Source: Actinomycetota bacterium (lineage in GTDB: Bacteria > Actinomycetota > Thermoleophilia > Solirubrobacterales > 70-9). From it: a stretch of 43,361 nt of DNA. The stretch spans positions 1-43,361 of the forward strand of contig VGBV01000005.1 in NCBI GenBank assembly GCA_016870325.1, given 5' to 3'. How positions within the stretch are numbered: the first letter of the stretch is position 1; each line of letters starts with the position of its first letter. The notes beneath the pieces are model-generated. The model saw only the letters and a list, made by a program, of their open reading frames with translations, was not told the origin of the DNA and made no database searches. Both the position numbers and the translations under genes were made by a program. Positions 8,781-15,867 of this stretch are shown piece by piece.

Positions 8781-8944
8781 ATGATTGATTCCACGACCAC
8801 GCACGCCTGAGGCCCCGCATGGCGCATCGCATCCCGGCGTCCTCGGGCCTGCCCTTGGCGCCACCAAGGGCTGCGCCATGCGTCCTTGGGCTGCTCGGCC
8901 ATGCGTGCCCTCAGGCGCACGGCGCCGTGGAATCAATCATCTAG
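8777..8944. repeat. CTAG-bounded dyad element 2 (long copy of a repeat family)
   Basis: This 168-base element has perfect 19-base ends, CTAGATGATTGATTCCACG and its complement at 8926-8944. Further inward the arms still pair (CGCCTGAGG and CGCATGGC with their complements), giving arms of about 46 bases. The right end contains the TAG stop of the SCP2/R2-like gene. A 57-base relative with nearly identical ends is at 37339-37395, so this is a dispersed family. Elements 1 and 2 together fill the 323-base gap between the two convergent genes, and I see nothing else there. Confidence 0.75.
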
Positions 8945-10716
8945 GCGGGCGCGGGGGTCGGATCGGGCTCGTCGACGCGACTGCGCTCGTCGAGGCCGCT
9001 GAAGTCGCAGGGGCCGGGCATCAGCTCCTCGGCGGGCGGGATCTCGACGCCGATCATCTTCATGCGGCGGCTCAGCGCCTGGTAGGCGAAGCCGTAGATC
9101 TGCGAGGAGTGATGCCCGTAGGACCAGAAGTCCGCGGAGTTCCGCTCCTGGCGCGGCACGAAGACCTTGGCCGACTCGGGAAGCAACTCGCAGAGGCGGT
9201 CCACGATCACCTGCTTCATCTCGGGGCGCTCCCGGCAGACGTCGCGCAGGAAGCGGACGCCGAAGGCGATGTGGCGGTGCTCGTCCTGCTCGACCAGGCG
9301 GAAGCCCTCGTTGAAGCCCGGGTAGATCTGGTGGTCGTCGGTGTACTGGATCAGGAGCCGCTGGCCCGGCATCGCCAGCACCCCCTCGGTGACCATGTGG
9401 TAGGTGACGACGCCCTGCACGAACAGCTCCAGGTCGTCGGGGCGGGCCTTGATGCGGTCGGCGATGTCGCGCAGGGAGTCGTCGAAGAGGAAGTGCCAGG
9501 GGCCCATCTGCTGCAGGTGCTCCTCGATCTCGCGCAGGCGCGAGCGCAGGTCGTCTGACTCCAGCGCCATCACCTCGGCCATGAAGCGGTCGAAGAAGAT
9601 GGCGTGGCGCATCTCGTCGACGAGCTGGGTCGAGAGGAAGGCCTCGACCTCGCCGCTGGGGGCGGCGAGCACGAACGGGGCCAGGTCCGCGGTGACGCGC
9701 TCCTCGCCGACGTAGAAGCTGCCAAAGCTGAACATGGTCTCGAGCTGCGCCTCGGAGGGGTTGGCGAGCCAGTGCTCGCGGTCGACCGAGAAGTCGAGCT
9801 CGTGCGCGCGCCAGTTCTGGCGCTCCCAGAGCGCGTAGAGCTGCTCGTAGTCCATCAACCCGCCCTTGGGGCGGCTGGCTGCGCCGGGATCGCCGGGGTC
9901 GTCGGCCGCGGGCTTCGACCCCCAGGTCCCGGAGTGGCGCCGCTGGGTCTCGCGCTGGCGCGCCTCGCGCTCCAGCTCGGGGCCGTCCTGGCCCGCGGCT
10001 CGGTCGATCCAGCGGCCCATCAGGGTGACCGGTGGGACCTTTCCCTTGATCTCGGTCAGGCTGAGCCGCGTGGCGTCGGTCGGCGAGAGCTCGCCCGAGA
10101 GCAGCCGCAGCCAGTCGGAGTGGCGCATGCGGACGATGGCGTCTGCCTCGGCGTCGAGACCGGCCTGGCAGGAGATCGCTCCGTCGTCGACCCTGATCGT
10201 CCAGGCCCCGCCGCCCTCACCGACCAGCTCGTAGGCGATCGCGAAGCGGTGGCCGCGGGTCCACTCGGGCTCGATCGCATAGGCGAGCGAGCGATAGAGC
10301 AGGTCGGCGTCGATCGGCAGCCCGGCCTGGGCGAGCTCGCGCGGGCCCGCCTCCTGGTTCATCCGCCGCAGCGCCAGCGCCTTGCGGCGCTTGCCGCGCA
10401 CCCGCACGCGGCGGCGCAGCATCGCCGCGATCGGGTTCGAGCCGCCGGCGAGCTCGGCGAGGGTGCGGGAGTCGGTCTCGATCGCGAACGCGTCCCCGTT
10501 GAGCTCGCCGCCGGGGCTGACCTCGTCGACCCGGGCGTGGCCGCCGTTCGGCGACACGCGCCAGGCCCCCAGGTCCCGGAGCTCGAGGCGATAGCTCAGC
10601 CCCTCGGGCAGCGACGCGGCGGCCACCGGAAGCGACTGCAGCATCAGCCTGGCGGCGAGCTGGGGCTCCGACTCGGCCATGCGGCGGAGCGCTTCGTTCG
10701 CTGTTCCGCGGGCCAT
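8941..10716 (-). CDS. Tandem SCP2-like domains fused to an R2-like ferritin diiron protein
   Basis: A 591-residue fusion. Residues about 35-120 and 135-245 look like two SCP2 sterol-carrier-type lipid-binding domains (the second with HRFAIAYELVG, WTIRVDDGAIS and a later LMGRWIDRA). A charged linker (about 245-288) leads to an R2-like ferritin domain (about 288-575). A full set of diiron ligands can be seen: Glu338 or 339 (VGEERV), Glu368-x-x-His371 (DEMRH), Glu444 (VTEG) and Glu479-x-x-His482 (EHRH). Ribonucleotide reductase R2 and the R2lox ligand-binding oxidases share this pattern. No large ribonucleotide reductase subunit gene is nearby. An oxidase acting on a lipid-like substrate is an inference. 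The start is ATG at 10716. Confidence 0.75.
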   Translation of the reverse strand: MARGTANEALRRMAESEPQLAARLMLQSLPVAAASLPEGLSYRLELRDLGAWRVSPNGGHARVDEVSPGGELNGDAFAIETDSRTLAELAGGSNPIAAMLRRRVRVRGKRRKALALRRMNQEAGPRELAQAGLPIDADLLYRSLAYAIEPEWTRGHRFAIAYELVGEGGGAWTIRVDDGAISCQAGLDAEADAIVRMRHSDWLRLLSGELSPTDATRLSLTEIKGKVPPVTLMGRWIDRAAGQDGPELEREARQRETQRRHSGTWGSKPAADDPGDPGAASRPKGGLMDYEQLYALWERQNWRAHELDFSVDREHWLANPSEAQLETMFSFGSFYVGEERVTADLAPFVLAAPSGEVEAFLSTQLVDEMRHAIFFDRFMAEVMALESDDLRSRLREIEEHLQQMGPWHFLFDDSLRDIADRIKARPDDLELFVQGVVTYHMVTEGVLAMPGQRLLIQYTDDHQIYPGFNEGFRLVEQDEHRHIAFGVRFLRDVCRERPEMKQVIVDRLCELLPESAKVFVPRQERNSADFWSYGHHSSQIYGFAYQALSRRMKMIGVEIPPAEELMPGPCDFSGLDERSRVDEPDPTPAPA

Positions 10717-10745
10717 CGGAGCGATTCTGCCAGAAGCGTCGAGGA

Positions 10746-10763
10746 TTTGGCCAGCCAGCCAAA
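10746..10763. promoter_or_regulatory. Dyad TTTGGC-N6-GCCAAA in a divergent promoter gap
   Basis: A perfect inverted repeat of two 6-base arms separated by 6 bases lies in the 85-base gap between the SCP2/R2-like gene and the oxidase-like operon. The position and form suit a dimeric regulator binding site. No regulator gene is adjacent, so this is only a candidate operator. Confidence 0.35.
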
Positions 10764-10801
10764 CCTCTCCGAGCGGCCGCGCTCAATAGACTGCCGTCGC
10801 C

Positions 10802-11599
10802 TTGTTCGGACCCGAGTCCGCACATTCCCCGAATGCCGACGACCTCAACGCCCTCTATTGGGTGTTGCTGGCGATCGCCGTCGCGCTCGCGCTCGCGATC
10901 AACGGCGCGCTGATCTGGTTGGCGATGCGCTACCGGACCGCTCGGGGGAGCGAGCCGCGCCGGCTCCGTAGCCGCCGCCCGGCGCAGGTCCTCGTAGCCG
11001 GCTCCTTCGGCGTCCTCGCCCTGGTCCTGTTCGTGCTCGGCGTCGTCTTCACCGAGAGCGCCAGCGACGTCGAGCCCTCGGGCCCCGATGGGCTCCAGGC
11101 CTCGAGCCAGCTCACCGCCCAGCGCGACCTCTCGATTCCCGTCGACACCGAGCCGCTCACCATCACCGCCTCCGGCCAGCAGTGGCTGTGGCGCTACGAG
11201 TACCCGGACGGGACCTACTCCTACTACGAGCTCGTCGTCCCCGTCGACACCGCGGTGCTGGTCGAGCTCGACTCGACCGACGTCGTCCACCGCTGGTGGG
11301 TACCCGGGCTGGGGGGCAAGTTCGACGTCGTCCCCAACCAGGTCAGCCGCACCTGGTTCAAGGCGGACACCGAGGGCGTCTACTACGGCTCGAGCTACCA
11401 GTTCTCCGGCGCCTCCTACGCAGCGATGCGCACCGAGGTTCAGGTCGTCAGCCCGACCGAGTACCAGGCCTGGCTGACCCAGCAGGCTGACGACATCGCG
11501 GCGGCCCAGGACTTCGTGCAGGAGGAGCTGGCGATCCGCGGCGAGCCCGGGACGCGCTCCGGGGCCGCCAGCGTGCAACCCGTCGGAGGTGAGCAGTGA
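10802..11599 (+). CDS. Cytochrome oxidase subunit II homologue lacking CuA ligands
   Basis: A 265-residue subunit II homologue with two N-terminal membrane helices (about 18-42 and 62-84) and an exported cupredoxin domain. Family landmarks are present: GQQWLWRYEYPDG at 125-137 and VVHRWWVPGL at 161-170, including the conserved His163. The CuA loop, normally CxExCxxxHxxM, reads SYQFSGASYAAM at 198-209. Both Cys are Ser (198, 202), Glu is Gln200 and His is Tyr206; only Met209 and His163 remain. It should not bind the dinuclear CuA centre. Quinol oxidase subunit II also lacks CuA, but the partner subunit I lacks all metal ligands too. The start is TTG at 10802 with almost no leader. Its TGA overlaps the next gene's GTG (GTGA). 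Confidence 0.88.
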   Translation: MFGPESAHSPNADDLNALYWVLLAIAVALALAINGALIWLAMRYRTARGSEPRRLRSRRPAQVLVAGSFGVLALVLFVLGVVFTESASDVEPSGPDGLQASSQLTAQRDLSIPVDTEPLTITASGQQWLWRYEYPDGTYSYYELVVPVDTAVLVELDSTDVVHRWWVPGLGGKFDVVPNQVSRTWFKADTEGVYYGSSYQFSGASYAAMRTEVQVVSPTEYQAWLTQQADDIAAAQDFVQEELAIRGEPGTRSGAASVQPVGGEQ

Positions 11600-13338
11600 G
11601 CGGTGCCATCACCCCACAGCGGCCCGAGCTGGTCAGCGAGGGCGTCCCCTCGCGGAGACCGCGCTGGCTCGAGATCGCGACCAGCGGCGACCACAAGGAC
11701 GTCGGCCGCATGCTGGTGGCCGCCTCGCTCGGGTTCCTAACCCTGGGCCTGCTCGCCTTCCTGCTGATCAGGCTGCAGCTGATCGTTCCCGAGAACACCC
11801 TGATCGAGCCCGTCACCTTCAATCGCCTGCTGTCGGTGATGGCGGCGACGCTGGTGATGCTGTTCGCGCTGCCGCTCGCGCTCGGGCTCTTCACCTACCT
11901 TGTGCCGCTGCAGGTGGGCGCGCGCTCGCTCGCCTTCCCGCGCCTGGCGAACCTGGGCGCCTGGCTCTACATCGTCGGCGGCGCGGTCCTCTACATCAGC
12001 TTCGTCTACACGCCCCCCGAAGCCGGCGTCAACCCGCTGCCGCCCCTCTCGGACACCGCCTTCATCTCCAACAACGGCGTCGACGTCTGGATCGCCGCGG
12101 TCGGCTTGAGCGCGCTCGGCTTCACGCTGCTGGCGCTGAACCTGTTGGTGACGCTCCGGAAGATGCGCGCTCCCGGTCTGGCCTGGCGGCGGCTCCCGCC
12201 CTTCTCCTTCTCGGCGGCGGTCTCGAGCTGGATCCTGCTCGTGATCGGGCCGGCGATGCTGGCGGCGCTGACGATGCTGGAGATCGACCGCCACTTCGGA
12301 GGCGTCTTCTTCGACCCCGGCGAAGGCGGCGCGCCAACCTATTGGCAGCACCTGAGCTGGATCTTCTTCACCGGCTGCTACCTGCTGATGATCCTGCCCG
12401 CCGCGGGCGCGATCTCCGAGATCCTTCCGACCTTCTCGCGCAAGCCGCTGATCTCCCGGCGCGCGGTCAACGCCTCGATGGCCGCGATCGGCGCGATCGG
12501 GCTGCTGGCGTGGATGCAGAACATGTTCACCGCCTCGATCCCGGTCGGCTGGCTCTACTTCGCGATGCTGGCGGCGCTGGCGCTGATCGTGCCGCTGGGC
12601 GTCCTGTTCGTGAACTGGCTGGGCACGCTCGCCTCGGGCGCGATCGAGATGCGCGCGCCGATGCTGTTCGCGCTCGGCGCGATCTCGACGCTCTCGATCG
12701 GGCTCACGGCCGAGCTCGCGCACGCCGTCGTCCCGGTCAACTGGCTGCTCGCCGACACGACCGACTCGACCGGCGCGACCGGCTACGTGCTGGTGGGCGG
12801 CTCTGTGCTCGGCGGCCTCGCCGCCCTGCACTACTGGTTCCCGAAGATGACCGGGCGCCTGATGGGCGAGTCGCAGGCCAGGATCTCGTTCTGGGCGATC
12901 ATCGCCGGGGTGCAGCTGACCTTCATCCCGATGTTCCTGGCGGGGTTGAACGGCCAGCCCGTCGACGCCTACAAGTACTACGAGGACAGCGTCTATGACG
13001 GCTCCGGGACGGGCCTGGAGGTCGTCACCGACAGCTTCCAGAGTCTCGATACCTACAACCTGCTGACCACGATCGGCGCCTTCATCCTGGTGACGGGCAT
13101 CGTGCTGTCGCTGGTCAACGCGGTGCGCAGCCTCAGCCACGGCGTCCGCGCCGGCCACGACCCGTGGGGGGGCGACACGCTCGAGTGGCTGGCCCTCTCG
13201 CCGCCGCCTCCGCACAACTTCGACGTCGTCCCCGATGTGCGCAGCGACGAGCCGATGCGCGACATCCGCGACGCCGTCAGGGAGCGCCAGGCGCCGGCGC
13301 CGCCCGCCAAGGCCGAGAGCGACGAGCCGGTAGCCTGA
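11596..13338 (+). CDS. Heme-copper oxidase subunit I homologue lacking all heme and copper ligands
   Basis: A 580-residue multi-helix membrane protein that aligns with CoxA along its length: GDHKDVGRM at 31, TYLVPLQVGA at 100, LAFPRLANL at 112, ISEILPTFSRKPL at 273 and HYWFPKMTGRLMGE at 412. The ligands are missing. The low-spin heme His position is Met82. The HPEVY segment reads TGCYL at 259-263. The CuB His pair is Gln308-Asn309 (WMQNMF). The HxH that binds both hemes is Ala394-Thr-Gly396. The D-channel Asp is Ser111, the E286 region is lost, and the K-channel Lys position is Leu337. The reading frame is clean and codon use resembles its neighbours. It is a non-catalytic homologue by sequence; its function is unknown. 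Confidence 0.88.
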   Translation: MSGAITPQRPELVSEGVPSRRPRWLEIATSGDHKDVGRMLVAASLGFLTLGLLAFLLIRLQLIVPENTLIEPVTFNRLLSVMAATLVMLFALPLALGLFTYLVPLQVGARSLAFPRLANLGAWLYIVGGAVLYISFVYTPPEAGVNPLPPLSDTAFISNNGVDVWIAAVGLSALGFTLLALNLLVTLRKMRAPGLAWRRLPPFSFSAAVSSWILLVIGPAMLAALTMLEIDRHFGGVFFDPGEGGAPTYWQHLSWIFFTGCYLLMILPAAGAISEILPTFSRKPLISRRAVNASMAAIGAIGLLAWMQNMFTASIPVGWLYFAMLAALALIVPLGVLFVNWLGTLASGAIEMRAPMLFALGAISTLSIGLTAELAHAVVPVNWLLADTTDSTGATGYVLVGGSVLGGLAALHYWFPKMTGRLMGESQARISFWAIIAGVQLTFIPMFLAGLNGQPVDAYKYYEDSVYDGSGTGLEVVTDSFQSLDTYNLLTTIGAFILVTGIVLSLVNAVRSLSHGVRAGHDPWGGDTLEWLALSPPPPHNFDVVPDVRSDEPMRDIRDAVRERQAPAPPAKAESDEPVA

Positions 13339-13344
13339 CGGCCA

Positions 13345-14409
13345 ATGGATGGCCCTCGCTCCGGGGCGGGCGGGAGTGAACAGCTCCGCCGCTTCCGCCT
13401 CTTCGCAGACCTGACGGTCGTCGCGACCTTCGCCCTGATCGTGCTCGGCGGGATCGTCCGCGTCAGCGAGTCCGGCCTGGGCTGCGGCCCGGGTGGCAGC
13501 GGCACCGAGGGCTGGCCGCTCTGCAACGGCGAGGCGATCCCGTTCTTCCACAACACCGAGGTGATCGTCGAGTTCTCGCACCGCACCCTGGCGGCGATCG
13601 TGACGGCCCTGATCGCCGTCCTCGTCTGGACCGCGTACCGGCACCTGCGCGAGCTGCGCTGGCCGCTGCGCCTGTCGCTGGTCGCGGCGGGCCTGGTGCT
13701 CGTGCAGGCGGCGCTCGGCGGCCTCACCGTGGAGAAGAGCCTCGCCGAGGAGCTCGTCGCCGCCCACCTGGGCCTGGCGATGATCCTGATCGGGCTGCTG
13801 CTCTGGATCGGCGTCCGCGCCCGCGCCGAGCTCGCCGCGAGCAAGCCCGGCGAGGGCCCCAAGCCCTCCTCGGCGGCGCCGGTGCGCGGGCTGAAGCCCT
13901 TCGCCGCGGCCGCCGCGGTGCTGCTGCTCTGCGCGATCGTCGCGGGCGGCTACGTCGCCGGCACCGAGGAGGAGGGCATCCACGGCAGCGGCAAGAACAT
14001 CGCCGGCGCCCACATGGCCTGCGGCGAGCAGTTCCCCGGCTGTCTCAACCAGGGCATAGCCCCGTTCGGGGTCAGCAGGCTCTCGGACATACACCTGACC
14101 CACCGCATGTTCGTCTACGCGACGACCTTCGCCATCCTGCTGCTGCTCGGCGTCGCCTGGCGGCGCGGCGCGCGCTCCCCCCTGATGGCCACGGCCCTGG
14201 GCCTGCTGGTGGTCCAGGTCGCGCTCGGCGCGCTCAACGTCGTGCTCGAGGAGCACGCGGCCCTGATCGTCGCCCATCTGATCATCGCCACGCTGCTCTG
14301 GAGCACCCTGCTGCTGATCGCCTACACCCTCGCCTGGTCGCCGGCCCCCGCGCTGGCGAGATCGCCGGCGGGGCGCAAGGCCCGGTCCGCCGCGACGGCG
14401 GAGGCCTGA
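13345..14409 (+). CDS. ctaA: Heme A synthase CtaA
   Basis: A 354-residue polytopic membrane protein of the COX15/CtaA family, which oxidises the C8 methyl of heme O to make heme A for aa3 oxidases. Visible features are IVLGGIVRVSESGLGC near residue 33 and a Cys pair in each half (about 47/60, then CGEQFPGC near 225-232). Heme-ligand histidines lie in EFSHR, AAHLG, THRMF and VAHLI, two per four-helix half. The Cys-pair loop matches the type with a redox-active disulfide on the outer face. It starts 7 bases after the ligand-less subunit I gene and runs straight into ctaB, so it is co-transcribed with them. Confidence 0.92.
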   Translation: MDGPRSGAGGSEQLRRFRLFADLTVVATFALIVLGGIVRVSESGLGCGPGGSGTEGWPLCNGEAIPFFHNTEVIVEFSHRTLAAIVTALIAVLVWTAYRHLRELRWPLRLSLVAAGLVLVQAALGGLTVEKSLAEELVAAHLGLAMILIGLLLWIGVRARAELAASKPGEGPKPSSAAPVRGLKPFAAAAAVLLLCAIVAGGYVAGTEEEGIHGSGKNIAGAHMACGEQFPGCLNQGIAPFGVSRLSDIHLTHRMFVYATTFAILLLLGVAWRRGARSPLMATALGLLVVQVALGALNVVLEEHAALIVAHLIIATLLWSTLLLIAYTLAWSPAPALARSPAGRKARSAATAEA

Positions 14410-14410
14410 G

Positions 14411-15397
14411 GTGGAGGCCAAGACAGGCACCTTCGCGCGAAGGCGCCTGCAGGCGGGCCGCAACGCCGCCGCCCGTCGCCGCGAGCGCCACGGCGGGACC
14501 GAGGCCGCGCTCTCGAGCGCGCTCGAGCGCCACGGCGCGCTGCAGGTGCTGCGCGACTACTTCGCGCTGACCAAGCCGAGGGTGATCTCGCTGCTGCTGC
14601 TGACGACGGTCGCCTCGATGTTCGTCGCCGACCCCTCGGGGCCGCCGCTCTCGACGATCCTCTGGACCATGCTCGGCGGCTATCTCGCGGCCGGCGGGGC
14701 GGGCGCGATCAACCACTACCTCGAGCGCGAAGCGGACGCCCGCGTGGCACGCACCATGGGCCGGCCGATCGCCAGCGGCAGGATCGAGCCCTGGCACGGC
14801 CTCGCCTTCGGGATCGCGCTGGGCGCGATCGCCGTCGCCCAGCTGGGGCTGACCGTGAACACGCTGACCGCGGTGCTCGCGGCCGGCGGCCTGCTCGGCT
14901 ACATCTTCCTCTACACGCTGTGGTTGAAGCCCCGCACGCCGCTCAACATCGTGCTCGGGGGCGCCGCCGGCGCGGTGCCGCCTCTGGTCGGCTGGGCCGC
15001 GGCGACCGGCGAGCTCTCCGCCCAGGCGCTGTGGCTGTTCGCGATCGTCTTCTTCTGGACCCCGCCTCACTTCTGGGCGCTGTCGCTGCTGATCGCCGAC
15101 GACTACGCCCGCACCGGGGTGCCGATGCTTCCGGTCGTCCGCGGCGAGGGAGAGACCCGGCGCCAGATCCTGACCTACACGGTGCTGCTGGTCGCGATCT
15201 CGGTGGGGCCGGTGCTGACCGGGCTGTTCGGCGGCATCTACCTGGCTTCGGCGCTGCTGCTGGGCGCCGCCTTCATCGTGCTGGCCCACCGCCTCTCCGC
15301 CGAGGCCTCGAAGCAGGCCGCCCGCGTCCTCTACCTGAGCTCGCTCGCCTACCTGGCGCTGCTGTTCGTGGCGATGGCCGTGGACCGCGCCGCGTAG
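14411..15397 (+). CDS. ctaB: Heme O synthase (protoheme IX farnesyltransferase) CtaB
   Basis: A 328-residue UbiA-family membrane prenyltransferase that farnesylates protoheme IX to heme O. LTKPRVISLLLLTTVASM marks the first helix. The prenyl-diphosphate/Mg site is the NHYLEREADARVARTMGRP region. YTLWLKPRTPLNIVLGG and the later DDYARTGVPMLPVV complete the family pattern. About 50 residues precede the family core and are basic. The GTG at 14411 begins one base after the ctaA stop. It supplies the CtaA substrate; both probably serve the canonical oxidase at 17.8-22.5 kb as well as whatever the local pair does. Confidence 0.93.
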   Translation: MEAKTGTFARRRLQAGRNAAARRRERHGGTEAALSSALERHGALQVLRDYFALTKPRVISLLLLTTVASMFVADPSGPPLSTILWTMLGGYLAAGGAGAINHYLEREADARVARTMGRPIASGRIEPWHGLAFGIALGAIAVAQLGLTVNTLTAVLAAGGLLGYIFLYTLWLKPRTPLNIVLGGAAGAVPPLVGWAAATGELSAQALWLFAIVFFWTPPHFWALSLLIADDYARTGVPMLPVVRGEGETRRQILTYTVLLVAISVGPVLTGLFGGIYLASALLLGAAFIVLAHRLSAEASKQAARVLYLSSLAYLALLFVAMAVDRAA

Positions 15398-15418
15398 GGG
15401 TCGGGTAGGCTTCCCGCC

Positions 15419-15529
15419 GTGGATCGGGAGCGCGCCAGAGCGAACATCGGCAGCGGGCTGCTGCTCGCGACCCTTGCGCTGTTCGTGTTCGGGCTCGCCT
15501 TCTACGTCACGATCCTCTACCTCGGATGA
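15419..15529 (+). CDS. 36-residue single-helix membrane protein
   Basis: A very short frame from GTG at 15419 encodes a basic head (VDRERARANIG) and one hydrophobic helix (SGLLLATLALFVFGLAFYV) ending TILYLG. Its TGA overlaps the next gene's ATG (ATGA), which supports translation. The size and place after ctaB fit a tiny accessory or assembly subunit of an aa3-type oxidase, but no family motif proves this. Confidence 0.6.
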   Translation: MDRERARANIGSGLLLATLALFVFGLAFYVTILYLG

Positions 15530-15777
15530 GCCAGCCTCCCAAGCCCACCGAGCAGATCTACCTGAGCGGCGCATCGGCGATGCCGCCGCTGCTCGCGCTC
15601 GGGCTCGTGGGGATCGTGGTCGGCGTCTTCACCTGGTGGCCCTACGCTGCCATCGGCGGCCTCGTCGCCCTCGTCGCACTGGTCGGCTGGCTGCGCGCCA
15701 ACCGCCGCGAGATCGCCGCGCTTCCGAACCAGCAGCGCACCGACACCGGGCCGATCCCCTTGTCGGGCCGCGAGTAG
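15526..15777 (+). CDS. Small two-helix membrane protein, possible oxidase subunit IV-like
   Basis: An 83-residue protein with a short polar head (MSQPPKPTEQIYLSG), two hydrophobic segments (about 19-36 and 38-56) and a polar tail (RANRREIAALPNQQ). It is the last gene of the ligand-less oxidase/ctaA/ctaB operon and overlaps the 36-residue gene by ATGA. Actinobacterial aa3 oxidases have small subunit IV proteins of comparable size and topology, so this is a plausible but unproven assignment. Confidence 0.65.
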   Translation: MSQPPKPTEQIYLSGASAMPPLLALGLVGIVVGVFTWWPYAAIGGLVALVALVGWLRANRREIAALPNQQRTDTGPIPLSGRE

Positions 15778-15794
15778 CCTCCTCGGCCTCCCGC

Positions 15795-15840
15795 CGAGTG
15801 GACGCTGATCCGTGCCATGACACGGATAGCCGTCCACTCG
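15795..15840. terminator. Long hairpin at a convergent junction
   Basis: Two 20-base arms (15795-15814 and 15821-15840) pair almost fully around a CCATGA loop. The outer CGAGTGGAC/GTCCACTCG and inner ATCCGTG/CACGGAT blocks are perfect. It lies between the end of the oxidase-like operon and the end of the convergent CBS gene and probably terminates transcription in both directions. No T-run is seen. Confidence 0.55.
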
Positions 15841-15867
15841 TCGTGAGCTCCGCCGGCCTGACGAGAG

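Noticed and set aside
8745-8936. A small reading frame within the 8.6-8.95 kb gap
   Set aside because: It is created by the inverted-repeat elements, has no ribosome site and gives a motif-free product.
10802-11599. Interpretation as an ordinary quinol oxidase subunit II
   Set aside because: CuA loss alone would fit, but the partner subunit I has no heme or CuB ligands, so the pair cannot be a working quinol oxidase.
11596-13338. Sequencing error or pseudogene as the cause of the missing oxidase ligands
   Set aside because: The losses are in-frame substitutions at four separate helices with conserved flanks and no stop or frameshift. Error or recent decay would not hit only ligand positions while sparing structural ones.
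11737-14463. A 908-codon open frame on the minus strand
   Set aside because: It is antisense to the subunit I-like gene and ctaA, and its product is rich in Arg, Gln, Asp and Gly with no motif. It is a GC-driven shadow frame.
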